64,000 nucleotides of DNA. Origin: Simplicispira lacusdiani (GTDB lineage Bacteria; Pseudomonadota; Gammaproteobacteria; Burkholderiales; Burkholderiaceae_C). Positions 24,626 to 33,791 of the stretch are shown here, piece after piece; positions within the stretch are counted from its first letter, which is position 1, and the number at the start of each line of letters is the position of its first letter. Where the stretch lies: contig NZ_QXGR01000007.1 of assembly GCF_003604195.1 (NCBI RefSeq), positions 1 to 64,000 of the forward strand. Direction: 5' to 3'. A program made the translations under genes and the position numbers. Under the pieces are notes generated by a model that was not told the DNA's origin, made no database searches, and saw only the letters and a program-made list of their open reading frames with translations.

Positions 24626-25753
24626 ATGCAACTGCTGAAGCTGGTGGAGTCCCAGATACAGATCGGCGTTCCGCTGCCCTGGAATGTGCGCAACCAGGAC
24701 AGCACCCTGCTGCTGGCCAAGGACTACGTGGTCCGGAACGAGAGCCAGCTCGAAATGCTCCTGGACCGGGGCATGTACGTGGACATCGAGGAGGTACGGG
24801 CCATCGAGGCCCTCCAGGCCGCCGCGCAGCCCCCGCCAGCCAGCATCTACGAGCGCTGGACCCGCGCCATCGATGCCCTGGAGGCCCTGCTGCCCGCGCT
24901 GGAAGCAAAGCCCGACTTCATCGCGCGCATTCACGCCCTGGCCGCCGACATCATTGCGCTGGCGGCGCAAGACCCGGACATCGGCCTCTTCATGGCCATC
25001 CGCCAGGACCAGGCACGGCACCTGCGCTACGGCTACAGCCACACGGTCTATACCGCGCTGCTGAGCATCCTGATGGCGCAGCGCCTGGGCTGGCAGGAAG
25101 ACCGGGTGCAGCGCCTGGCGCTGGCGGCATTGACCATGAACGCCAGCATCGCTGAGCTGCAGGGGCAGATGGCCTTCCAGGACTACCCCGTGCTCGACCG
25201 CCAGCGCACGCAGATCCGCAAGCACCCGCTCGAAAGCGCTGCGCAGCTCGAACGCATCGGCATCACCGATGCCACCTGGCTCGCCACGGTGCGCGAGCAC
25301 CATGAACGGATCGACGGCTCGGGCTATCCCACGGGCAGCAGCACCGTGGACGAAGCCGCCCAGCTGCTGCACATGGCCGATCAGTTCATGGCGCGCATCA
25401 GCCCCCGCACACTGCACCCCGCGATGGGCGTGCAGGAAGCCGCACGCCAGGCCTTTCGCGACGACAAGGGCGGCCCGCTGGCCCGGGCGCTGATCCGGGA
25501 GCTGGGAATCTACCCTCCGGGTGATTTCGTTCAACTGGCCAATGGAGAACTCGGTGTCGTGATCCGGCGAGGGGCCGAAGCGCGCACACCGCTGGTGGCC
25601 GCCATCACCGACACCCAGGGCCGCAGCGTGACGAGCACCCTGCAGCGCGACACGGCGCTGCCCGAATTCGCCATCACCGGCCCCGCCGCGGATCGCGGCC
25701 TGCTCGCGCGGGTGCCGCCCGAGCGGCTCTACGGCTTTGGCGTGGCCTCGTGA
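24626..25753 (+). CDS. HD-GYP-related protein with degenerate HD site
   Basis: This 375-residue protein has an N-terminal PilZ-like or DUF3391-like segment (QIGVPLPWNVRNQDSTLLLAK), then an HD-GYP-type helical domain. The C-terminal half of the active site is kept (REHHERIDGSGYP and HMADQFMARISPR). The HD dyad expected in the AALLHDIGK position reads LAALTMNASIAELQG, so the metal-binding His-Asp pair is missing. It is therefore probably a c-di-GMP effector or scaffold and not an active phosphodiesterase. It lies between an MFS exporter and a convergent PAS-GGDEF gene. The ATG follows a GAGGT-like site (AGAGGTCACTGG). Confidence 0.82.
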   Translation: MQLLKLVESQIQIGVPLPWNVRNQDSTLLLAKDYVVRNESQLEMLLDRGMYVDIEEVRAIEALQAAAQPPPASIYERWTRAIDALEALLPALEAKPDFIARIHALAADIIALAAQDPDIGLFMAIRQDQARHLRYGYSHTVYTALLSILMAQRLGWQEDRVQRLALAALTMNASIAELQGQMAFQDYPVLDRQRTQIRKHPLESAAQLERIGITDATWLATVREHHERIDGSGYPTGSSTVDEAAQLLHMADQFMARISPRTLHPAMGVQEAARQAFRDDKGGPLARALIRELGIYPPGDFVQLANGELGVVIRRGAEARTPLVAAITDTQGRSVTSTLQRDTALPEFAITGPAADRGLLARVPPERLYGFGVAS

Positions 25754-25769
25754 CCGGCCCCGCGCACAC

Positions 25770-27236
25770 TCAGTGCGTGTGCCTGCGGTCCAGGGCGTTT
25801 TCCTTGTAGTAGCGCAATTTCTCGGCGTACATCGCCTTGTCGGCGCGGTGCAATGCCGCTTCGACATCGGCACCCGAGGTGCACGTGGCGATGCCCATGG
25901 CCAGGCTCAAGGGCTGGCCCGGGTAGAACTGGTTGTTGATTTCCACCAGCGAGGTGATGCGTTCCTGCACCGCCAGCGCGCTGCGTTCATCCATGCCGGG
26001 CAACAGCACCGAGAACTCATCACCGCCAATGCGGGCTGCGCATGTCGAGGCATCCATGGCCTTGGACAGCACCTCGCCCACGCGCCGCAGCAGGGTGTCG
26101 CCAGCGGCGTGGCCATGCTCGTCGTTGATGACCTTGAGTCCGTTGAGGTCGATCGCGATCACGCTCAATGGCCAGGGCCCCTTGCGCGTGATGCGGTTGA
26201 GCTCTTCAACATAGAACGTCCGGTTGCGCAACTGCGTGAGCACATCGTGCTTGCCCAGGTATTCAAGGTAGGCCTCTGCCTTCTTGCGCGCGCTGATGTC
26301 CACCAGCGAGAGCAGCACCAGCCCCCAGTGGTCCTGGTGGTCGGCCAGCACGGAGAACTGCATGTGGATGTACACCGGCTCCCCCGAGAGCGCGTAATTG
26401 ACCACCTCGCGCTGCTGGACGAGCTTGCCTTCCCACAGGTCCTGCAACTGGTCGGCGAACGAATCATGCATCTCGCCCCGGAAGACCCTGCCGATGTTGT
26501 TCAGTAGATCTTCCTTGCTCACGGCGCCAAACATCTGCAGCGTCTGCTGATTGACATCGATGACGCGGATTTCCTGCATGCAACGCGAGACAAACTCGGG
26601 ATGCACCTTGATGAAGGTCTTGAAATCCTGGATGCCCTGGGTCCGCACCTCGTCCAGGAGCCGCTTGACGGCCGAGAAATCCTCCACCCACAGCGATACT
26701 GGCGAGTGCTCGAACAGATCACGGGCATAGCGCTCGCTGCGCCGCAGCCGCTGCGCGCCCTGCACCTGGGGCGTGATGTCTTCCAGGGATACCAGCACAC
26801 GGCTCCAGGTGTCCTCGTGCCCCGGCAGGATGCGCGCATGGATCAGCACATCCAGGCGCCGGCGGTCCAGGGCGTAATTCACCGTCTGGTTGGAAAACTC
26901 CAGCGAGCCCGACCAGAGCTGGGCCAGTTCGATGGCGACCTGATCGAGCATATCGTCACGGAAGACGCTGCCCAAATTGTCGAGCAGTTCGGCCTGGCTG
27001 GACGCGGCGAACAGCGACAGGGTGCGGCGGTTAACGCTCAGCACCCGCAGGCAGGCCGTGCACTGCCGGATACGGGTCGGATCCTCGGCGAAGTGCGCCA
27101 GAAGGTCGGTCACGCCGTCGGCGCGCCAAACATCGAACAAGCGCTTGAGAGCACTGTAATCCTCAAGCCAGAGCGAGACTGGCGCAAGATCGAACATGTG
27201 CTCGAAATCGGCACCCGAAGACAGAGATGATTGCAC
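25770..27236 (-). CDS. Diguanylate cyclase with two tandem PAS-like domains
   Basis: This 488-residue protein has two homologous sensor modules (each starting PVSLW(L/V)ED(Y/F)SA(L/V)KRL), then a linker DISARKKAEAYLEYLGKHD and a GGDEF domain with an intact AARIGGDEFSVLL site. No RxxD inhibitory site precedes the motif, so feedback inhibition is probably absent. The duplicated modules share VNxxTLxxF and (V/T)VNYAL blocks, showing an internal duplication of about 145 residues. No membrane segment is seen. GTG was chosen as start because GGAGG lies seven bases upstream. An ATG 17 codons earlier lacks such a site. It converges with the HD-GYP-like gene, 16 bases apart. Confidence 0.9.
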   Translation of the reverse strand: MQSSLSSGADFEHMFDLAPVSLWLEDYSALKRLFDVWRADGVTDLLAHFAEDPTRIRQCTACLRVLSVNRRTLSLFAASSQAELLDNLGSVFRDDMLDQVAIELAQLWSGSLEFSNQTVNYALDRRRLDVLIHARILPGHEDTWSRVLVSLEDITPQVQGAQRLRRSERYARDLFEHSPVSLWVEDFSAVKRLLDEVRTQGIQDFKTFIKVHPEFVSRCMQEIRVIDVNQQTLQMFGAVSKEDLLNNIGRVFRGEMHDSFADQLQDLWEGKLVQQREVVNYALSGEPVYIHMQFSVLADHQDHWGLVLLSLVDISARKKAEAYLEYLGKHDVLTQLRNRTFYVEELNRITRKGPWPLSVIAIDLNGLKVINDEHGHAAGDTLLRRVGEVLSKAMDASTCAARIGGDEFSVLLPGMDERSALAVQERITSLVEINNQFYPGQPLSLAMGIATCTSGADVEAALHRADKAMYAEKLRYYKENALDRRHTH

Positions 27237-27297
27237 GCTGTACCCTCCTGGGACGGCTATTGTCCTCAACCGCTGGCTGCTTTTCATGGCGCAGCCG

Positions 27298-27328
27298 AAA
27301 AAAACCGGCCTCTCGCGAGGCCGGTTTT
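27298..27328 (-). terminator. Rho-independent terminator of rhlE
   Basis: A ten-base-pair stem, AACCGGCCTC/GAGGCCGGTT, with a four-base loop is followed on the minus strand by a run of U (seen as A27298-27304 on the plus strand). It lies 17 bases past the helicase stop. Confidence 0.9.
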
Positions 27329-27344
27329 CGATGGAGGCTGCCGA

Positions 27345-29216
27345 TCAGCGGGCCGGACGGGCCGGGCGCTTGCGGGCGTCGTGCGGCGTGAAGGGCTTGC
27401 CGCCACCAGGCTTGGAGAACGAGGGGCGCGGAGCGAACTCACCACGCGGGGCTGCACTCTCGTTGCGGCCACCAAAGCCGCCACGTGCCGGTTCGCCAAA
27501 GCCCGGCTTGCGGCCGTAGCCCTCGCCATCACGGCGCGGGGCGAAACCACGGTCGTCACGGCCGGCAAAACCACGCTCATCACGGCCACCAAAGCCACCG
27601 GGGCCTCGGTCGTCGCGGCCGCCAAAGCCGCCAGGAGCGGGCCTGCGGTCGTCGGAGGGACGGCCCTGGACACGGTGGCGGTCGTTGAACCCGCCGCCGA
27701 AACCGCCGCCGCCAAAGCCGCCACGGTCGGAACCACGCGCGGGGCCGCCGAACTTGCGGTCGCGCGAATGGCCGTCACGGCCACCACGGTTGGCGTAATC
27801 GGGCGCCGGGCGCGACGAGGGCATGCGCTGCACGGGCTCCAGGCCCGGGATGACGTCGGCCTTGAACTGCTGGCGGCTGTAGCCTTCGATGTCGAAGATC
27901 TTGCGGCGGTCGCGGAACTCGGCGAAGGTCACGGCCAGGCCATCGCGGCCGGCGCGGCCGGTGCGGCCGATGCGGTGGGTGTAATCCTCGGCCTTCATGG
28001 GCAGGCCGAAGTTGAACACGTGGGTGATGGTGGGCACGTCGATACCGCGTGCCGCCACGTCGGTGGCCACCAGGATCTGCACCTGGCCGCTGCGCAGCGC
28101 CATCAGGCGGCGGTTGCGCAGGCCCTGGCTCAGGGCGCCGTGCAGCGCCACGGCGGAGAAGCCGTCCTGCTGCAGGTCGTTGGCCAGGCCGTCGCACTCC
28201 ACCTGGGTGCTGGCGAACACGATGGCCTGGTTGATCGCGGTGTCACGCAGCCAGTGGTCCAGCATCTTGCGCTTGTGCTGGGCGTTATCGGCCCAGTAGA
28301 GCATCTGCTTGATGTTGGCGTGCTTTTCCTGGGGCGTGTCGATCTGCACCTTCTGCACCGAGGAGCCGCCGTCGTGCATCACGCGCAGGGCCAGTTGCTG
28401 GATGCGCGGCGCGAACGTGGCGCTGAACATCATGGTCTGCTTGCGCTGGCTCGTGAGCTGGTTGATTTCGGCCAGGTCGTCGGAGAAGCCCAGGTCGAGC
28501 ATGCGGTCGGCCTCGTCCACCACAAGGAACTGCACCTTGTCGAGCTTGATCTGCATGGAGCGCTGCAGGTCGAGCAAGCGGCCGGGGGTGGCGACCACGA
28601 GGTCGGCGTTCTGCAGCTTGGCGATCTGCAGTTGATAGGGCATGCCGCCCACCACGTTGGCCACGCGCAGGCCGCGCACATGCTTGACCAGGTCGATGGC
28701 GTCGTGCGCCACCTGCTGCGCCAGTTCACGCGTGGGGCAGACGATCAGTGCACCGGGAATGGCGGGCTTGAAATTGCGCGCGTTGGTGGGGTCCTTGCGC
28801 TTGGGGCGCTTCGGGGGCGCCTCGCCGCGCGCGGCGGCTTCGGCCACGGCGCGCTCGAACTCGGCGCGCGCGGCCGCTTCGGCCTCGGCCTGCTGGCGGA
28901 TCAGCGTGTGCAGCACCGGCAGCAGGAAGGCGGCGGTCTTGCCGCTGCCCGTCTGGCTGGAAACCATCAGGTCGATGAAGCGGCCGCCCTGCGCGCCCGC
29001 ACCCATGGCCAGGGGAATGGCCTTGCGCTGGACGGAGGTGGGCTGGGTATAGCCCAGGTCGGCCACGGCCTGCACCAGTTCGGGCGCCAGGCCCAGCTCG
29101 ATGAAGCCATTGGGCTCGGCGGTCACGTCGGCGGCAAGGCCCTGCGTGGAAATATCGGCGGCAACAGAAGTGTCAGCAGGCGCGAAGTCGCCCTGCACCA
29201 GGAAAGTGTCAGTCAT
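27345..29216 (-). CDS. rhlE: DEAD-box ATP-dependent RNA helicase, RhlE type
   Basis: This 623-residue helicase has the Q motif (FIELGLAPELVQAVADLGY...PTSVQ), motif I SSQTGSGKT, Ia PTRELAQQ, II VVDEADRMLD, III FSATF, V VATDVAARGIDV and VI HRIGRTGRAG. An acidic/basic insert of about 35 residues sits between motifs I and Ia. The C-terminal 150 residues are a GGFGGRDDRG-type Gly/Arg/Asp-rich repeat region for RNA binding. It is expected in ribosome assembly and mRNA decay, especially in the cold. The start MTDTFLVQ lacks a strong SD, and the long leader upstream suggests post-transcriptional control. It is monocistronic with its own terminator. Confidence 0.92.
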   Translation of the reverse strand: MTDTFLVQGDFAPADTSVAADISTQGLAADVTAEPNGFIELGLAPELVQAVADLGYTQPTSVQRKAIPLAMGAGAQGGRFIDLMVSSQTGSGKTAAFLLPVLHTLIRQQAEAEAAARAEFERAVAEAAARGEAPPKRPKRKDPTNARNFKPAIPGALIVCPTRELAQQVAHDAIDLVKHVRGLRVANVVGGMPYQLQIAKLQNADLVVATPGRLLDLQRSMQIKLDKVQFLVVDEADRMLDLGFSDDLAEINQLTSQRKQTMMFSATFAPRIQQLALRVMHDGGSSVQKVQIDTPQEKHANIKQMLYWADNAQHKRKMLDHWLRDTAINQAIVFASTQVECDGLANDLQQDGFSAVALHGALSQGLRNRRLMALRSGQVQILVATDVAARGIDVPTITHVFNFGLPMKAEDYTHRIGRTGRAGRDGLAVTFAEFRDRRKIFDIEGYSRQQFKADVIPGLEPVQRMPSSRPAPDYANRGGRDGHSRDRKFGGPARGSDRGGFGGGGFGGGFNDRHRVQGRPSDDRRPAPGGFGGRDDRGPGGFGGRDERGFAGRDDRGFAPRRDGEGYGRKPGFGEPARGGFGGRNESAAPRGEFAPRPSFSKPGGGKPFTPHDARKRPARPAR

Positions 29217-29438
29217 ATTTTTCTCACACGAAAACATCCACGGGCGGGACCCGTGGTGGCTTCGTCAATGGTCAAAAAACATCAACCATCAAACGAAACC
29301 TGCACTGGCGTCGCGCCGGTGCGGGTGGGTATTCATCGCAAGAACCGGGCGGTGGCCATGCCACCGCCAAAGGCTGCGGACCCGGTGTGTGAAGGGAGAT
29401 GCACAAATCTTGCAGCGCAAACACACTGCAAGCCTGCG

Positions 29439-29468
29439 ATTATGGCACGGATCCGGGTTTTCCCGCAA
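29439..29468 (-). promoter_or_regulatory. Putative sigma-70 promoter of rhlE
   Basis: On the minus strand TTGCGG and CATAAT are spaced 18 bases apart, partly overlapping the approach to the orn stop. Starting from it, the mRNA would have a leader of about 215 bases containing a CCACGGG/CCCGTGG hairpin close to the start codon. Confidence 0.5.
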
Positions 29469-29472
29469 GCGG

Positions 29473-30051
29473 CTAGAGCGCGAGGAAATGCGCGCGGTAA
29501 TGCGCCAGCTCCTCGATGGACTCGTGCACATCGGCCATCGCCGTGTGCTTCTGCGCCTTCTTGAAGCTGCTGTAGGCCTCGGGCTTCCAGCGCTTGGCCA
29601 GTTCCTTGAGGGTGCTCACGTCCACGTTGCGGTAGTGGAAGAAGGCTTCGAGCTGGGGCATGTAGCGTGCGAGGAAGCGCCGGTCCTGCCCGATGCTGTT
29701 GCCGCACAGCGGCACCTTACCCTTGGGCACGTAGCGCGACAGGAAGTCGATGATCTGCTGCTGCGCCTCTTCCTCGGTGAGCGTGGAGGCCTTGACCTTG
29801 TCGATCAGGCCGCTCTTGCCGTGCGTGCCCTTGTTCCAGGCATCCATCTTGTCGAGCAGCTCGTTGGACTGATGGATGACCAGTACCGGGCCCTCGACGC
29901 GTGGCTCCAAGGCGGGGCCCGTGACGACAACGGCGATTTCGAGGATGCGCTCGGCCTCCGGGTCGAGCCCGGTCATTTCACAATCGAGCCAGACCAGGTT
30001 CTGGTCGGATTTGGCCAGCACGGCGGCCTGTAATGCGGTGGTTTCGGACAT
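29473..30051 (-). CDS. orn: Oligoribonuclease
   Basis: This 192-residue DEDDh 3'-5' exoribonuclease finishes RNA decay by degrading di- to short oligoribonucleotides, including pGpG from c-di-GMP turnover. Catalytic residues are visible in [12 protein letters not shown], the middle aspartate in [11 protein letters not shown], and [14 protein letters not shown] with the H and last D. Length matches E. coli Orn (181) closely. The ATG ([11 protein letters not shown]) was chosen. The frame extends upstream into the neighbouring gene without support. It is divergent from the M48 protease gene by 37 bases. Confidence 0.96.
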   Translation of the reverse strand: MSETTALQAAVLAKSDQNLVWLDCEMTGLDPEAERILEIAVVVTGPALEPRVEGPVLVIHQSNELLDKMDAWNKGTHGKSGLIDKVKASTLTEEEAQQQIIDFLSRYVPKGKVPLCGNSIGQDRRFLARYMPQLEAFFHYRNVDVSTLKELAKRWKPEAYSSFKKAQKHTAMADVHESIEELAHYRAHFLAL

Positions 30052-30088
30052 GGGCGGCATTGTCGCCGATGCCCTACACTCGCGCGAC

Positions 30089-31405
30089 ATGCCTGCCGTT
30101 TCTGCCGCTTCCCTCTCTCCCTCCTTCGCGCTCACCCTGGCTTTCGCGCTGGCCCTGGTGGCCGGTTTCCTGCTCAAGGCGTGGCTGGTGTCGCGCCAAG
30201 TCCGCCACGTCGCGCGCCATCGCCAGGAAGTGCCCGCCGCCTTCGCCGCGCACATCCCGCTGGAGGCCCACCAGAAAGCCGCCGACTACACCGTGGCCAA
30301 GGCCCGCTTCGGCCTGCTGGAGATGGCGCTGGGAACCGCCGTGCTGCTGGGCTGGACACTGCTGGGCGGCCTGGACTTGCTGAACCAGGCACTGCTCGGT
30401 TGGCTGGGCGGCGGCATGGCGCAGCAGCTGGCGCTGCTGGCGGCCTTCGCCCTGGTCAATGGCCTGATCGATCTGCCCGCCACGCTGTACCAGACCTTCG
30501 TGCTGGAGCAGCGCTTCGGCTTCAACCAGATGACGCTGCGCCTGTGGCTGGCCGACCTGGCCAAATCCACGCTGCTGGGCGCGCTCATCGGGCTGCCGAT
30601 CGCGGCGGCCATCCTCTGGCTCATGGGTGCCGCCGGCGCGCTGTGGTGGTTCTGGGCCTGGGCGCTGTGGATGGGCTTCAATCTGCTGCTGATGGTGGTC
30701 TACCCCACCTTCATCGCACCGCTGTTCAACAAGTTCCAACCGCTCGAAGACGAATCGCTCAAGGCACGCGTCACCGCCCTCATGCAGCGCTGCGGCTTCG
30801 CCGCCAAGGGCCTGTTCGTGATGGACGGCAGCCGCCGCAGCGCGCACGCCAACGCCTACTTCACCGGCTTTGGCGCGGCCAAGCGCGTGGTGTTCTATGA
30901 CACGCTGCTCAAGCAGCTCACGCCTGGCGAGGTCGAGGCGGTGCTGGCGCACGAGCTGGGCCACTTCCACCACCGCCACATCCTCAAGCGCATGGCCGGC
31001 ATGTTCGCGCTGAGCCTGGCGGGCTTCGCGCTGCTCGGCTGGCTATCGGCGCAGCCCTGGTTCTACACCGGCCTGGGCGTGCGCCCCAGCCTCGCCCTGC
31101 TGGTGGCCGACGTGCCCGCAGCGCCCAACGACGCGCTGGCGCTGCTGCTGTTCCTGCTGGGAGTGCCGGTGTTCACGGTATTCCTGGCCCCGCTGTTCGC
31201 GCAGCTCTCGCGGCGCCACGAGTTCGAGGCCGATGCCTACGCCATGCAGCAAGCCAGCGGCGCGGATCTGGCCTCGGCCCTGCTCAAGCTTTACGAGGAC
31301 AACGCCTCCACGCTCACACCCGACCCGGTGTACGTGAAGTTCCACTACTCGCACCCGCCCGCCACCGAACGGCTGGCGCGCATGCCAACCCCCGCACACC
31401 CATGA
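30089..31405 (+). CDS. M48-family (Ste24-like) membrane zinc metallopeptidase
   Basis: This 438-residue protein has about seven membrane segments. The zinc site is [10 protein letters not shown] (HExxH), with a downstream glutamate in HEFEADAYA. The overall layout matches the CAAX prenyl protease/Ste24 subfamily: an N-terminal helix, an [11 protein letters not shown] signature, then the metalloprotease domain. In bacteria these enzymes probably degrade misfolded membrane proteins. The natural substrate is unknown. The start [12 protein letters not shown] leaves only 37 bases to the divergent orn start. Its stop overlaps the phhB start (ATGA), so it heads a three-gene operon with phhB and rsgA. 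Confidence 0.92.
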   Translation: MPAVSAASLSPSFALTLAFALALVAGFLLKAWLVSRQVRHVARHRQEVPAAFAAHIPLEAHQKAADYTVAKARFGLLEMALGTAVLLGWTLLGGLDLLNQALLGWLGGGMAQQLALLAAFALVNGLIDLPATLYQTFVLEQRFGFNQMTLRLWLADLAKSTLLGALIGLPIAAAILWLMGAAGALWWFWAWALWMGFNLLLMVVYPTFIAPLFNKFQPLEDESLKARVTALMQRCGFAAKGLFVMDGSRRSAHANAYFTGFGAAKRVVFYDTLLKQLTPGEVEAVLAHELGHFHHRHILKRMAGMFALSLAGFALLGWLSAQPWFYTGLGVRPSLALLVADVPAAPNDALALLLFLLGVPVFTVFLAPLFAQLSRRHEFEADAYAMQQASGADLASALLKLYEDNASTLTPDPVYVKFHYSHPPATERLARMPTPAHP

Positions 31406-31737
31406 CATCGATGTTGAAGAAAAAAGACTGGTCCACGCAGCCCCGGCGTGCGCTGACAGCTACTGAAGTTGTAACGAATCTGGCCCAGCTCGAAGGCTGG
31501 AGCCTGAGCGGCGACGGCGCCAACGTGGCCATCGAGAAGACCTACCGCTTCGCCAACTACCACGAGACCATTGCCTTCGTGAACGCCGTGGCCTTCATCG
31601 CGCACACCGAGGACCACCACCCCGACCTGTCGGTGCACTACGACCGCTGCGTGGTGCGCCTGAACACGCACGACGTGGGCGGCCTCTCAGCCAGCGATTT
31701 CGACTGCGCCACGCGCTTCGACGCCCTGCTCGCCTGA
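31402..31737 (+). CDS. phhB: Pterin-4a-carbinolamine dehydratase
   Basis: This 111-residue protein dehydrates 4a-hydroxytetrahydrobiopterin to regenerate the pterin cofactor after aromatic hydroxylation. The family signature is clear: FANYHETIAFVNAVAFIA, HTEDHHPDLSVHYDRC and LNTHDVGGLSASDF. No phenylalanine hydroxylase gene is nearby, so its cofactor partner must lie elsewhere, or it has a general salvage role. It overlaps the protease gene before it by four bases and rsgA after it by one base, indicating translational coupling. Confidence 0.95.
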   Translation: MTSMLKKKDWSTQPRRALTATEVVTNLAQLEGWSLSGDGANVAIEKTYRFANYHETIAFVNAVAFIAHTEDHHPDLSVHYDRCVVRLNTHDVGGLSASDFDCATRFDALLA

Positions 31738-32699
31738 TGCCCGCCCCCCGCGCCACGGCCGAACGCAGCGCCCTCCATGAAGGCCTCGTGGTCGCCAGCC
31801 ACGGCCGCCACTGCATGGTGGAGTCGCCCGACGGCGCGCGCCGCATCTGCCACCCGCGCGGCAAGAAAAGCCAGGCCGTGGTGGGCGACCGCGTGCTGTG
31901 GCAGGCCGCGCCCCCCGGCCAGGGCGACGAGGGCACGATCGAGAAGGTGCAGGAGCGGCGCAACCTGTTTTACCGCCAGGACGAGATCCGCACCAAGTCG
32001 TTCGCCGCCAACCTCGACCAGGTGCTGATCCTGATCGCCGCCGAGCCGGTGTTCTCCGAGAGCCAGCTCGCGCGCGCCCTGATCGCCGCCGAGGCCGAGC
32101 ACATCACGCCGCTGATCGCGCTAAACAAAAGCGACCTGGTCGAACCCTTCGCGCGCGCCTGGGAGCGCCTGCTGCCCTACCGCCACATGGGCGAGGGCCG
32201 CCATTACGGCGTACTGCCGCTGTCGCTGGCGCAATCGGGCGAGGCGGACCGCGCCACGCTGATGGAGCACCTGCGCGGCAAGACCACGCTGGTACTGGGC
32301 CCCTCGGGCTCGGGCAAAAGCACGCTGATCAACCTGCTGGTGCCCGGCGCCTCGGTGCTGACCGGCGAGATCTCGCAGGCGCTCAACTCGGGCAAGCACA
32401 CCACCACCAGCACCACCTGGTACTGGGTGGACGGCGAGCGCACCACTGCGCTGATCGATTCACCAGGCTTCCAGGAATTCGGCCTGCACCACATCGCACC
32501 CACGCAGTTGGCGGCCTGCATGCCCGACATCGCGGCCCACGCGACGGAATGCCGTTTCTACAACTGCACGCACCTGCACGAGCCCGGCTGTGGGGTAATC
32601 GATGCAGTAAAAAGTGGATTTTCAGCCGGTGGAATAAGCGCCAATCGCTACAAAATTTATAGCGATTTGTTCGCCGAACTGAACCAGCCGCGCTACTGA
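31737..32699 (+). CDS. rsgA: Ribosome small subunit-dependent GTPase A
   Basis: This 320-residue circularly permuted GTPase checks 30S subunit maturation. An N-terminal OB fold ([13 protein letters not shown]) is followed by the permuted G motifs: G4 LNKSDL, G1 [12 protein letters not shown] and G3 DSPGF. The zinc knuckle is [17 protein letters not shown]. The segment after the last cysteine ([20 protein letters not shown]) is AT-rich and several residues longer than usual, where an interspersed repeat appears to be embedded. The ATG shares one base with the phhB stop. It overlaps the end of convergent hisC by seven bases. Confidence 0.95.
   Translation: MPAPRATAERSALHEGLVVASHGRHCMVESPDGARRICHPRGKKSQAVVGDRVLWQAAPPGQGDEGTIEKVQERRNLFYRQDEIRTKSFAANLDQVLILIAAEPVFSESQLARALIAAEAEHITPLIALNKSDLVEPFARAWERLLPYRHMGEGRHYGVLPLSLAQSGEADRATLMEHLRGKTTLVLGPSGSGKSTLINLLVPGASVLTGEISQALNSGKHTTTSTTWYWVDGERTTALIDSPGFQEFGLHHIAPTQLAACMPDIAAHATECRFYNCTHLHEPGCGVIDAVKSGFSAGGISANRYKIYSDLFAELNQPRY
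32607..32669. repeat. AT-rich interspersed dyad repeat, copy 6 (inside rsgA)
   Basis: The stretch from GTAAAAAGTGGATTTTCAGC through GGTGGAATAAGCGCCAATCG to TACAAAATTTATAGCG is strongly AT-rich against its flanks. It has the ATAAGCGC centre and an AAATTTATAGC end like the TTGATAGC block of other copies. It falls in the variable loop after the zinc cysteines and keeps the frame. Confidence 0.5.
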
Positions 32700-33775
32700 G
32701 CCAGCACCGCCGCCAGGGCCTGCACCAGCGCGTCGCACTGCGCGGGCGTGCCCACGCTGATGCGCAAGTGCTGCGCGATGCGCTCGGGACGGCTGAAATG
32801 CCGCACCAGGACACCGCGCTCGCGGAGGGCAGCCGCAAGCTGCGCCGCATCACGCCCGGGGTGGCGCACGAAGAGAAAGTTGGCCTGCGACGGCAGCACC
32901 TCGAAGCCCAGGTCTTCGAGCTGCAACGCCAGTCCTTCGCGGCTGTGCATGACGGCCTGGCGCGTGCGTTCGAAATGCTCCACATCACCATACGCCGCCA
33001 CGGCCCCGGCCAGCGCCAGGCGGCCCAACGGGTAGGAATTGAAGCTGTCCTTGACGCGCTCCAGGGCATCAATCAAGTGACGCTGCCCCATGGCCACGCC
33101 CACGCGCAAGCCCGCCAGCGAGCGGGACTTGGACAGCGTGTGCACCACCAGCAGATTCGGATGCCGGTTGATCAACGCCACGGCGCTGTCGGCGCCGAAA
33201 TCCACGTAGGCCTCGTCCACCAGCACCACGCGCTGCGGGCAGGCGCGCAGCAAGCGCTCGATGCCCGCCAGCGGCAGCGCGATGCCGGTGGGCGCGTTGG
33301 GGTTCGCGATCACCACGCCCGCGCTGCCGGAGCTGGCGCGCCGCACCATGGCGTCAACGTCAACGCGCAGGCCGGCGTCCAGCGGCACGGCATCCACGGC
33401 GATGCCGTAGAGCTGGCAATAGACCTTGTAGAAGCTGTAGGTCACGTCGGGCATGACCAGTGGTGCGCCCTGCTGGAAGAACGCGAAGAAGGCGTGCGCG
33501 AGCACCTCGTCCGAGCCGTTGCCCGCGAACACCCGGCCCGCATCCAGCCCATGGTGGGCGGCCACTGCCTCGCGCAGCGCCTGGGCGCGCGGATCGGGGT
33601 ACAGCTCCATCCCCTGCGCGACGGCAGTCTGAATGGCCGCGATGGCGCGCGGCGACGGCGGGTAGGGGTTCTCGTTGGTGTTGAGCTTGACGAGGTTGGG
33701 AATGCGCGGCTGCTCGCCAGGCACATAAGGCACCAGGGCGCCCACCACGGGGCTCCAGAAGGATGGGAAACTCAA
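32693..33775 (-). CDS. hisC: Histidinol-phosphate aminotransferase
   Basis: This 360-residue PLP enzyme converts imidazole-acetol phosphate to histidinol phosphate. It has the substrate-phosphate and PLP motifs [37 protein letters not shown] and the Schiff-base lysine in [15 protein letters not shown]. Other his genes are absent here, so this may be a second, general aromatic/histidinol aminotransferase copy. The start is a TTG with GGAGGT six bases upstream, the only well-placed option. It follows the CobD-like gene after 16 bases. Its stop overlaps convergent rsgA. Confidence 0.94.
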   Translation of the reverse strand: MSFPSFWSPVVGALVPYVPGEQPRIPNLVKLNTNENPYPPSPRAIAAIQTAVAQGMELYPDPRAQALREAVAAHHGLDAGRVFAGNGSDEVLAHAFFAFFQQGAPLVMPDVTYSFYKVYCQLYGIAVDAVPLDAGLRVDVDAMVRRASSGSAGVVIANPNAPTGIALPLAGIERLLRACPQRVVLVDEAYVDFGADSAVALINRHPNLLVVHTLSKSRSLAGLRVGVAMGQRHLIDALERVKDSFNSYPLGRLALAGAVAAYGDVEHFERTRQAVMHSREGLALQLEDLGFEVLPSQANFLFVRHPGRDAAQLAAALRERGVLVRHFSRPERIAQHLRISVGTPAQCDALVQALAAVLAQ

Positions 33776-33791
33776 GAGTGCACCTCCACGT

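Noticed and set aside
27345..27820. Tandem DNA repeats in the rhlE 3' region as a possible CRISPR or satellite
   Set aside because: The period follows codons for GGFGGRDDRG-type residues of the RNA-binding tail. Units vary and there are no spacers.
31440..31480. An AT-richer patch in phhB as another interspersed repeat
   Set aside because: It lacks the GATAGCT and AGCGCTT blocks and any inverted structure. It fits ordinary coding variation.
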